From the NCBI RefSeq assembly GCF_935825525.1, contig NZ_CAKXZT010000131.1, positions 106,198 to 170,197 of the forward strand: 64,000 nt of DNA. The letters are read 5' to 3'. Each line of letters begins with the position of its first letter. Positions within the stretch are counted from its first letter, which is position 1. Made by a program: the position numbers and the translations under genes. The DNA comes from Mesorhizobium escarrei. GTDB taxonomy: Bacteria; Pseudomonadota; Alphaproteobacteria; Rhizobiales; Rhizobiaceae. The notes beneath the pieces were generated by a model that was not told the origin of the DNA, did not search any database, and saw nothing but the letters and a program-made list of their open reading frames with translations. Positions 10,301 through 16,969 of the stretch are shown piece after piece.

Positions 10301-10664
10301 CCCGTCGCCCTGTCAGCGCCACAACCCGCCAGCCCTTCCCCTGCTCGGGGAACGCGGCACGGACTCTGGAGGCCATGTCTCGGCCGGCGATTTTTGACGC
10401 GATTTTGCGCTGCTCGTCGGTCCCACCGACCAGACTCGCCAAGAGCAGGGCAGCACTTGACTTGCCGCCACCGTATGGCCCGGTCCAAGTGAAAGCGCTC
10501 TGCCCGCCTTCAGCAATCCCCGCCACCATGGAAAGGAGTGACTTCTGTACGCTCCCCTGCAGCACGTAGCCGGTAAGGGGAGGCGTCCCACTTAGGTCGG
10601 CATCCAGTCGGGCCGAGCGCGCGAAACGTCGCTCAACAGTGACAATATCTGCAAGCGTCGTCAT
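7344..10664 (-). CDS. sspC: Large P-loop ATPase SspC
   Basis: A 1106-residue ATPase with Walker A (GPYGGGKS) at residues 62-69 and a Walker B-like run (ILLLLDELGKF) near 168-178. The remainder is long and mostly helical without another motif I can name. In the SspBCD modification machinery this protein supplies ATPase activity beside the nickase SspB and the sulfurtransferase SspD. It overlaps both neighbours by four bases, so expression is probably stoichiometric and coupled. Related ATPases occur in other DUF4007-containing loci. Confidence 0.85.
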   Translation of the reverse strand: MTTLADIVTVERRFARSARLDADLSGTPPLTGYVLQGSVQKSLLSMVAGIAEGGQSAFTWTGPYGGGKSSAALLLASLVGGTDEQRKIASKIAGRDMASRVRAAFPEQGKGWRVVALTGRRADLRSDLAEACAGTLRWNKSVRDATGSDPRALIDRIVQDALQGGILLLLDELGKFLEHAIGDGGDVHFLQDLAERAARSGGQLIIVGILHQSFEQYASRLNRSARDEWAKVQGRFQNIPFVSLPDEVAALLSNAINAAKVPPTAFELAQKVSEIVGQRRQTDVPALAKILAGAWPLHPVTTLLLGPVSRQRFAQNERSVFGFISSAEPFGFQAHLRSTPSNSATPWFRPDLLWDYLITNMGSAIAAGSDGAQMALAMEAIERAGLRSDLAARLTKTIALIEFFRNGSGVVSSPETLRLCVTKEEETVLAETLDDLVSKAILLRQPRLGTFALFSGSDFDLDESLQRAGERLSPDQFRDLPARLGLRAIPAKRHYFGTGALRTFDIVLQLGEDVPQNPRPWAEAIADSLRRDTRRASGMLVLLIPDAHSFEAKPQVAAKALGHALEARGVTAAVAVTKSAFLLREHAGELFAIDRVEATHPQLEGDRIARRELTARRAQGTELVRREVQDALGSADWWCLGEPVKALHGKPASVVASHLADLAFENAPVLQSELLYRDKPSTSAMAALRILMHAMVKRGSDPDLGIEGYPAERGLYLTVLEPFGLHRIAKGGAWTFADPADTGGGVTLRPAWEVIKDQKAFKVSDIYDKWAERPFGLKRGVMPVLMLAYILAHRANLAVYLNGDYQALIDDLFVDRLLQDPSVVELRRVARTKAHGEFLRRLASLLSTEKIAIEPDALPVASALFQRFKAMPMWSQRTTSLDDKSRVVRDVVLKANDPEALLFSEIEAALPYESDRAASVYEALVHAEASYPDMLQRLRDAVARDLSVDPGTFEGIIERAHNAAGVSADLRLDAFAMRAAAFESGDGDIEGLGSLLVHKPARNWSDRDFQQALFESAKLARRFKEAEVFATVKGRTPTAQAISVMVGFASQERPLHRTFEVTAVELAKAHLIADALVLSIKNEKVASSVELAALARVMEKLSEDAA

Positions 10665-11587
10665 GCCGCCAACCTCGACCCGTAAGCGCGTTCCAGGAGC
10701 CTCAGTTCATCGATCCCCTCGAGCGGTTCGCGCCGCGCCACCTGCCGGAGCCCGGCCGTATCAGTCCAGACTATCGCTCCGCCGGTGACGTCGCCGATCG
10801 TCGCAAGCCGGAAGGCGACGCTCTCTTCGTCCAAGCGGAATATCCGGCCCGGAGCGCCCACGCCGTAGGCAACCGTCTCGACCGAGAGAGTCGGAGCGTC
10901 TGCATGCCAGCGCCGCCAATATCGGATGAGGGCATAGGCGAACACGGCTTGCGAAAGGCTTTGCTTTGGTCCGCGGACGAACTCGAACTGCCCCGTGCGC
11001 AGTTCGCGGATCAGACCGAGCTCGGCGAGCAGCGGCTCCGCCGCGTCTTCCCCAATCTCGGCAGTACGGGGCGCATAGCTCCTCAGCACAACCTCAACAT
11101 CGCGCTTGATCGTCTCAGCCGTTGCGCGTGCGCTCCGTGACGCGGCAATCTCGGACAGATCCTTCACGAGGTCCTGACGCTCAAACGCCGGTTGGGCAAA
11201 GACATTGAAAGCATAAAAAAATGACGTCGCCACCTCGGGAGTCGCGCAAACAGCATTGTGCACGAGCCAAATTGTGGAAGGATCCTCCAGATACGGGTCC
11301 AATCCGGTGTGGTCATCAAACAGCAGGTGGCCGAGCTCCGTCGCCTCCAGTTTCCCGTCCATCTCGCGCACAACACCGCAGGCAACTGCCCAGTAGCGCA
11401 TGGACATCGCCATGTTTTTTCCCACGCCAAACCTTGAAATCGCACCCTGTTCCTGGAATGTTCCCTTCTCGGCCATGCCCGACGCTACGGCGTCGTAGGC
11501 TTTCTTCAGCCACAACAGCCGAAGCGGGAAGGTCTCGTGGCCGGAGAAGCGCAGCGCCACGGACGAATCAAGCAAGAGGTCCCTCAT
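10661..11587 (-). CDS. sspB: DUF4007 protein SspB
   Basis: A 308-residue DUF4007-family protein, recognised by the N-terminal RFSGHETFPLRLLWLKKAYD segment near residues 13-32. In the characterised Ssp system the DUF4007 protein SspB nicks DNA so that a single-stranded phosphorothioate can be installed. It starts 16 bases after the stop of sspA and overlaps sspC by four bases. No strong ribosome binding site is visible, consistent with coupling to the upstream gene. There is no sign of truncation. Confidence 0.85.
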   Translation of the reverse strand: MRDLLLDSSVALRFSGHETFPLRLLWLKKAYDAVASGMAEKGTFQEQGAISRFGVGKNMAMSMRYWAVACGVVREMDGKLEATELGHLLFDDHTGLDPYLEDPSTIWLVHNAVCATPEVATSFFYAFNVFAQPAFERQDLVKDLSEIAASRSARATAETIKRDVEVVLRSYAPRTAEIGEDAAEPLLAELGLIRELRTGQFEFVRGPKQSLSQAVFAYALIRYWRRWHADAPTLSVETVAYGVGAPGRIFRLDEESVAFRLATIGDVTGGAIVWTDTAGLRQVARREPLEGIDELRLLERAYGSRLAA

Positions 11588-11603
11588 GAGGGAACACTAC
11601 ACG

Positions 11604-12851
11604 CTACTGGAGACGGTCTCCAGTCCGCAGACGCAGCTTTGCAACCGCGGCCGCGATTGCCTCAGCGGCGAGCACAGCGTCGTCCTCGGAATTATAGCGT
11701 CCGAAGTAAATCCTCACTGTACTTCTCAAAAGACTGTCACTTAGGCCAATAGCCCGAAGTACATGCGAGGGGGTTATCTGTCCGCTTTGGCAAGCGGAGC
11801 CCTCGGAGATAGATATTTGGTCAGATACAGCCGCTATGAGTTCGCTCGCGTCGATGCCATCGAACGCCACACTGACACTTCCTGGGAGCCGGGCGGTTGC
11901 CGCGCCATGTCGCGTGAACCGCACCTGACGCTCACGGAGCGCCTCCTCGAAGCGCTCTGCGAGCGCTCGAGTCCGCCGCGTGTCGTTGTGAAGCTCTGTC
12001 GTGGCGAGCGCCGCTGCAGCGCCAAATCCCACAACCAAAGGCGTGGCCATCGTTCCGGGCCTCAGACCACCTTCTTGATCCCCTCCGTAGAGGATCGGCT
12101 GCGGCCGGTACGCCGCAGCGCCCGACACATAGAGGGCCCCAATACCCATCGGGCCATACATCTTGTGTGACGACAGACTGACATAGTCGAAGACGCTCGC
12201 ATCGAACGGCAACTTACCCACGATCTGTGCCGCATCGACGTGAAGCAGCGAGCCGCTGGCACGGACAATCTCAGCGATCGCCGCGAGGGGCTGCAATGCG
12301 CCGATCTCATTGTTGGCCGCCATCACCGACACGAGGAGCGTAGCTTTGGAGATCATTTGTGAGAGGCGCTCAAGGTTGATCACGCCATCGGCAGTCACCG
12401 GAGCCGTAGCAACCGTGATTCCCTGGCGCTCGAGAGCATGTGCGGCGTTCAGCACGCTCTTGTGCTCGATCGCGGACACAACCAACTGGGTTCGAGTATC
12501 ACCTTGCGCCCGGGCAGCCAATACCGATCCGATCAGGGCGAGGTTGTTTGCCTCGGTCGCTCCGGAGGTGAAGTAGACTTCCCCGGGCATGGCACCAATC
12601 AACTCGGCCACTTGGCGACGCGCTGTCTCGACCGCGGCGTCTGCGAACCGTCCATGCCGGTGGGGTGAGTTTGGATTTCCCGCCCGCTGGTGCCACCAAG
12701 GGTCCATCGCGGCCCGCGCCTCCGGGGCAAGTGGCGTTGTCGCGTGGCCGTCGAGATAGACGGGATGAACTAAATCGACGCGCGGTCCGCGGTCCGCTTC
12801 TTGGGCAGAGTCTGCGTCAATCCCCTGCAGACCGCATTCAGCAACATTCAT
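11604..12851 (-). CDS. sspA: Cysteine desulfurase SspA/DndA-like
   Basis: A PLP-dependent class V aminotransferase fold enzyme of the IscS/NifS type. Visible signatures are the start of the fold (VYLDGHATTPLAPEARAA), the PLP lysine in SLSSHKMYGP, and the catalytic cysteine loop EGSACQSG. It removes sulfur from cysteine and delivers it to SspD. I place the start at the ATG at 12851 (415 residues) because AGAAGG lies seven bases upstream; a start at 12887 would add 12 residues. It is first in the sspABCD operon, so the promoter should lie in the following intergenic region. Confidence 0.88.
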   Translation of the reverse strand: MNVAECGLQGIDADSAQEADRGPRVDLVHPVYLDGHATTPLAPEARAAMDPWWHQRAGNPNSPHRHGRFADAAVETARRQVAELIGAMPGEVYFTSGATEANNLALIGSVLAARAQGDTRTQLVVSAIEHKSVLNAAHALERQGITVATAPVTADGVINLERLSQMISKATLLVSVMAANNEIGALQPLAAIAEIVRASGSLLHVDAAQIVGKLPFDASVFDYVSLSSHKMYGPMGIGALYVSGAAAYRPQPILYGGDQEGGLRPGTMATPLVVGFGAAAALATTELHNDTRRTRALAERFEEALRERQVRFTRHGAATARLPGSVSVAFDGIDASELIAAVSDQISISEGSACQSGQITPSHVLRAIGLSDSLLRSTVRIYFGRYNSEDDAVLAAEAIAAAVAKLRLRTGDRLQ

Positions 12852-13456
12852 CTCGAAACCTTCTCGAACGGCGGGCTGTCGATGCACCCTGAATGAAGCG
12901 ACAGCAGCGCTTGCCTGTCAGGCGGCACTGCGCGGCCGAGCCGTGGATCACAGCGAACACTTGAGATTTTTGTATCACAACTCCGCTCCGTCTACATGGT
13001 CGCAAGCCGCACGATGTCCCGGCGGGATTTGCGAATCAACGTGGAACGCGTACAACCCTGCAACGCTGTGAACTTGTGGATGGAATGATGCTGCCGAGAA
13101 AGCTGATTGCGGTACTACGGTCGACAAGATGGTTCAGTCCTTTGAGTACATGGTCGATCAGCCGATCAACATTTTTCCTCGCCCCGTCATCGGGGCGCTG
13201 GTAAGCCGGTATATAGCAACCCTGGCCGGCGGCATATGGAAACGCCAAACGTTCCCTGCGCGTGCCGTGAATATCTGATCAATCTGAACCGTCAAGCACC
13301 GATCCCTCAGGCGCTCCCGCCAACACCGATTCGCTTGCGCGGCTCTTTAGCTTAATCCTTTGAAAGCGTTGCGGTGCGCCGCTTGTTGTCTCCGGAAGCG
13401 ACCCTAGTGTAAGAAATCCCGATCTTGTAAGCATTAACTAAAACAGGGGGAACATT
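12852..13456. promoter_or_regulatory. Divergent intergenic region between sspA and the DUF262 gene
   Basis: About 600 bases without a gene I can support. Because sspA and the DUF262 gene point away from each other, promoters for both should lie here. A perfect 7-bp hairpin with a TCAT loop (CGCCCCG/CGGGGCG) lies at 13180-13197, without a T-tract on either side. I could not identify -35/-10 boxes with confidence. Short open frames at about 13036-13248 lack family resemblance. Confidence 0.4.
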
Positions 13457-14704
13457 GTGGGTATCTGGAACTCAAGTCCGCACCCTGTTTCAGATATACG
13501 CGACTGGCAGAGGTCGGGTCGACTTGAGGTTCGCCCGTCGTTCCAGCGGAAAGAGGTTTGGAGCCCGGCCGCGCGGATCATGCTCATCGACACGATCCTG
13601 CGACAAGTGCCAATGCCGAAGATGTTTCTTTGGAACGAGGTCGTGAATGAAAGCACCCACCGGCGCGTAATTGATGGACAACAACGTATTTCAGCTATCC
13701 TTGGGTTCCTTGACGACAAGTTTGCCCTTGAGTCTCCATATTCAGGCCCTTACGTCGGAAAGAAGTTCAGCGAGCTGCCCATCGCTGAACGGCAGAGGAT
13801 TCTTCAATATCGGATCGACTTCAATGAGGCGCTAGACTTTGACGAGGCAGAGGTCCGTGAGGTCTATTCACGAGTGAACAAATATTCACTTCCACTAAAC
13901 AAGCAGGAACTGAGGAAGGCGGATTATCCTGGCATCTTCCTTGAAGTGTCGACCGAACTCTCCCTAGACGATTACCTTGAGAACGCAAAAGTTTTCAGCA
14001 TCGCACAGCGGCGGCGAATGGGGGACGTCGAGTTCATGTCTGAGGTGCTCGCCGGTATGCTCGAGGGCCCGCAGGACAAGAAAGGTGACCTGGACTATTT
14101 CTATTCTCGATATGCCCATTGGGGAGCTGCCGATGCCACAAAAGCGAAACAAGAGTTCCAAGCGGCGCTGCAGGACATCAAGCTCGTGTTCGACGAGCAG
14201 GTGCTCCCGCTCCGGAGTACGCGCTTCCGCCAAAAGTCCGACTTCTACTCTCTGTTTCTTTCGTTCATCGAACTCCGCCGAGCCGGGTGTAAGCTCGAGG
14301 GAAAAGATCTCGTGCCGCTGCGTCAAGACCTCAAGCTGCTCGACCAATACATCGCGCCCGAGTCCCCGGTCGACATTCTCAGCGAGTATGCGATCAAGTG
14401 CGTTTCGCAGGCCAATTCGGTGTCAAGTCGTTCCTGGCGTAAGAATTTCCTTCTCAACATCCTAGCGGGAACATACCGTCAGCGTCGGCCGGACTCGCGA
14501 ACGGTTGAGATGTTCACAACGATCCTTGTGCAGCTGCAGCGCGACGAGGGGTCGCTGCTAGACGTTTGCTCGGGCTGTGACAGACCCATGAGCGAACATG
14601 AGGCAACGAACCGCGTGCTGGAGTGGCCGAAAGACGCCGCTAGCTATCAGATCACAAATTCCTGTTGGCGGGCCGCTAGTTGCCCGGCGTCCGGGAGTAC
14701 CTAA
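13457..14704 (+). CDS. DUF262 (ParB-like NTPase) protein paired with a kinase
   Basis: A 415-residue protein with an N-terminal DUF262 domain: a WQRSGRLEVRPSFQRKEVW segment near residues 14-32 and the DGQQR motif near 74-78. DUF262 proteins are ParB/Srx-fold nucleotide-binding proteins used in modification-sensing restriction (GmrSD, SspE). No DUF1524 HNH nuclease motif is visible. The C-terminus instead has clustered cysteines (CSGC, then CWRAASC) that could bind zinc. The start is a GTG at 13457 after a G-rich Shine-Dalgarno (AGGGGG). The kinase gene begins three bases after its stop, so the two form an operon. Its position next to ssp genes suggests a modification-sensing or regulated effector, which is inference. 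Confidence 0.7.
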   Translation: MGIWNSSPHPVSDIRDWQRSGRLEVRPSFQRKEVWSPAARIMLIDTILRQVPMPKMFLWNEVVNESTHRRVIDGQQRISAILGFLDDKFALESPYSGPYVGKKFSELPIAERQRILQYRIDFNEALDFDEAEVREVYSRVNKYSLPLNKQELRKADYPGIFLEVSTELSLDDYLENAKVFSIAQRRRMGDVEFMSEVLAGMLEGPQDKKGDLDYFYSRYAHWGAADATKAKQEFQAALQDIKLVFDEQVLPLRSTRFRQKSDFYSLFLSFIELRRAGCKLEGKDLVPLRQDLKLLDQYIAPESPVDILSEYAIKCVSQANSVSSRSWRKNFLLNILAGTYRQRRPDSRTVEMFTTILVQLQRDEGSLLDVCSGCDRPMSEHEATNRVLEWPKDAASYQITNSCWRAASCPASGST

Positions 14705-14707
14705 ATC

Positions 14708-15580
14708 ATGGCTGTCCTCTTCTCCGGGAATGGTGAGGTAGAGCCGCGCGAGTTCGTTGAAGTCAATGACCAACTCGTCTCGTTTGCCGGGCGGCACTTT
14801 GAAGTAGCCGAGCGGATTGCGGCGGGCGGCAATGGCGTCGTGCACCGTTGCGTTGATATCGCAGATGGTTCCGACTTCGCGATTAAGTTTCAACTAGATC
14901 TGCGGCAGCGGCGCCGGTTGCGGTTCGCACGCGAGCAGGTTTTACTGAGCGAGCTGAAGCACGATCATCTGATCGTCTATGAGGATCACGGCAACGTTGC
15001 CGGCCGACAGAAGCGACGCTCCGGGTCGACGAAAGACGTCGACGTGCCTTTCCTAATCATGGGTCTCGGCACCAAGACTCTATCTGCTCTAGTGAAGGCC
15101 GAGGAGATCCCACCGGAGATATTTGTCGCGCAATTTAGGGGCCTCGCGCATGCGTTGGGTCGGATACACACTCGGGCTGTCCATAGGGACATTAAGCCCG
15201 ACAATATCCTGGTTGTCGGCGATCGCTGGGTCCTGAGCGACTATGGCCTTTGCGATCCCCATGATTGTGCAGACGAAGAACGGGTCACCCCTAATTGGGA
15301 GGTTGTCGGCCCTCGATTCTGGATGTCTCCGGAAGCGAACAACCGCAGCATTGGCCGTCAGGACGTAATCAATGCCTCATCCGATGTTTTCCAACTCGCC
15401 TCTGTATTCTGGTTCGTGGTGAACCGAAGTCATCCTACAGGTGTGTTGTCGCGATCAGATTGGCATGGGCCAGACGCACTGTTCGGGCCGATTTTCAAGG
15501 CGCTGCATCATGACTCATCGATACGTCCCACCGACGGGCTAGCGTTTGCTGCTCAAATTGAGATGGCCATTCTCAGTTAA
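14708..15580 (+). CDS. Serine/threonine protein kinase
   Basis: A 290-residue Hanks-type kinase without membrane segments. The glycine-rich loop (IAAGGNGVVHRC) is near residues 36-47, the ATP-binding lysine is in FAIKF near 58, and the catalytic loop HRDIKPDN is at 158-165. The magnesium motif is DYG rather than DFG near 178-180. A substrate-binding region (FWMSPEA) follows. All catalytic residues seem present, so it should be active. It is cotranscribed with the DUF262 gene, making that protein the obvious substrate or partner. No sensor domain is present. Confidence 0.85.
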   Translation: MAVLFSGNGEVEPREFVEVNDQLVSFAGRHFEVAERIAAGGNGVVHRCVDIADGSDFAIKFQLDLRQRRRLRFAREQVLLSELKHDHLIVYEDHGNVAGRQKRRSGSTKDVDVPFLIMGLGTKTLSALVKAEEIPPEIFVAQFRGLAHALGRIHTRAVHRDIKPDNILVVGDRWVLSDYGLCDPHDCADEERVTPNWEVVGPRFWMSPEANNRSIGRQDVINASSDVFQLASVFWFVVNRSHPTGVLSRSDWHGPDALFGPIFKALHHDSSIRPTDGLAFAAQIEMAILS

Positions 15581-15597
15581 CGACTTTTCGACACGCG

Positions 15598-15885
15598 TCA
15601 TCGAGTCTCGCGCATCCCGTTTCGAGGTCCCACCGGGCGATTGTAGCGGTTGACCCAGACGGTCCCGGCCTGGATGCGCTTCGTCACCCGGATGGCGCGG
15701 GAAAGATCGCGGGTGAAGACACCCGCAGCTAGTCTATGGGTCTCGTGGTCGGCAAACATCAGCGCTTCTTCTTCGTCGGCAATGTCGTAGGTGTGATCCC
15801 TTTGATCCTGCGCCGGACCCACGTGCGGCAGCAGCCGCAGGACCTCGACGGCCCTCACGCGATGATTTAGCCTTGGGCCGCTCAC
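15598..15885 (-). pseudogene. Aldehyde dehydrogenase 3'-end fragment
   Basis: The frame encodes residues typical of the C-terminal part of an aldehyde dehydrogenase (HRLAAGVFTRDLSRAI and QAGTVWVNRYNRP), but nothing of the N-terminal NAD-binding part or the catalytic cysteine. It is a remnant of a housekeeping gene left at the edge of an inserted segment. It converges with the kinase gene, whose stop is 17 bases away. Confidence 0.6.
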
Positions 15886-16485
15886 CTTATTGAGCTCATC
15901 CCGCCGAGCTGCTCGACTGTTGCGGATCGCGCAGCGAATCCGTTGCCTCTTCTCTCTGTACGGAACAGATAGGGCCCAGGCGCAAATTGTTGATCTCGCT
16001 CGCTATCGAAACAGTGCGTGATTGCGGGTGATCCAAGATCTCCGTCGGATATGGAGCAGGATTATTGTGCACAACCTGCTCGCTGTTCGTAGTCATTGAA
16101 ATCAGGCCAATTCGCTGTCGTCCCAGTCTAGCTGGGATTGTAAATTGGGACGCTTCGTAGTGCTTAGTCATGATTATTCCGATTGGTCACGCAGTGTCAC
16201 GCTAGACAAATTTGCAGCATGACAGATCACATGCTCGCACCTGCTCTGGCGCTATAAGCCGACATTGTCCGCTGCGAGCGGCATGTTTACTAAGCGGCTT
16301 CTCACAGCTCCTGCTTGGTTGGACCAACGCACGATCTCGTTATGTCGACGTCTTGGCTGACTGACCGAACGCAACGGTACGCGCGAAGGATGGCTTGTCC
16401 TTACCGCTAAAGCAGTGTACAAATATTAATCATTGTTTCACGAGCTATGTCCGCAATGAATTACAAATAGGGAAGGGTACAGGTC
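15886..16485. promoter_or_regulatory. Intergenic region upstream of the small-protein cassette
   Basis: No supported gene. A minus-strand frame of up to 91 codons (15896-16171) has a plausible composition but no known family and could be chance or a small divergent gene. The stretch from about 16380 to 16485 is AT-rich and should hold the promoter of the 106-residue protein gene. The sequence GTCACGC appears twice within 20 bases near 16178-16202. Confidence 0.35.
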
Positions 16486-16806
16486 ATGGTAGAGAAACCA
16501 AAGACGTCTATGGCTTTTGGCGAAGTACAAGATTACGTTAAGTCGCTTATTGATAGTGGCAAAGCAGAGGTTAGGGGCGTTGACAAACCGGATGCGGGAG
16601 CATTGTACCTTTCAGCTGATGAGCTACCTGCTCTTGCGCGTTTCACTGAGCCACAAGGAATTGCTGTAAAAATACTGGGCGAAAATTCAGGTAATATGAT
16701 CCGTATCGGGTTTCGGTCCTTGGTCATGTTGGACGCTGTCTCACCGAATTTTACCTCGAGCGACGGTGACTTCCAGAATATGAGCCTGGAATGCGAGACC
16801 ACCTAG
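16486..16806 (+). CDS. 106-residue protein of unknown family heading a TPR/methyltransferase cassette
   Basis: I do not recognise this protein. It is small and soluble, with a helical N-terminal half (FGEVQDYVKSLIDSGKAEV), then a segment EPQGIAVKILGENSGNMIRI and a hydroxyl- and acid-rich tail ending in two threonines. It is preceded by AAGGG. The next gene is a large TPR-like protein and then a SAM methyltransferase, all on the same strand, so this could be a precursor or substrate that the methyltransferase modifies. That idea is inference; no leader-family match is certain. Codon use is AT-richer than in the ssp genes. Confidence 0.55.
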   Translation: MVEKPKTSMAFGEVQDYVKSLIDSGKAEVRGVDKPDAGALYLSADELPALARFTEPQGIAVKILGENSGNMIRIGFRSLVMLDAVSPNFTSSDGDFQNMSLECETT

Positions 16807-16969
16807 CGCGGATGCGAGCTACCCTTACTCCGGGCGCAACTAATTATCAGCCGGCCTAGGCTCCATGCCTAGCTCCTCGTTTTACTGGCGTCGAAGAGGG
16901 CAGCCGAAGCGGCCGCCGATCGGCGATGCCGGTTCTGTGCGACCGCGAACCCTAATGGCAGTATGAATA

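Noticed and set aside
13180..13197. Hairpin in the sspA/DUF262 intergenic region as a terminator
   Set aside because: No T-tract follows on either strand and no gene ends there.
16486..16806. Possible NHLP-type leader in the 106-residue protein
   Set aside because: The EPQGIAVKILGENSG segment is only loosely similar to nitrile-hydratase-like leaders and there is no clear cleavage motif, so I did not assign it.
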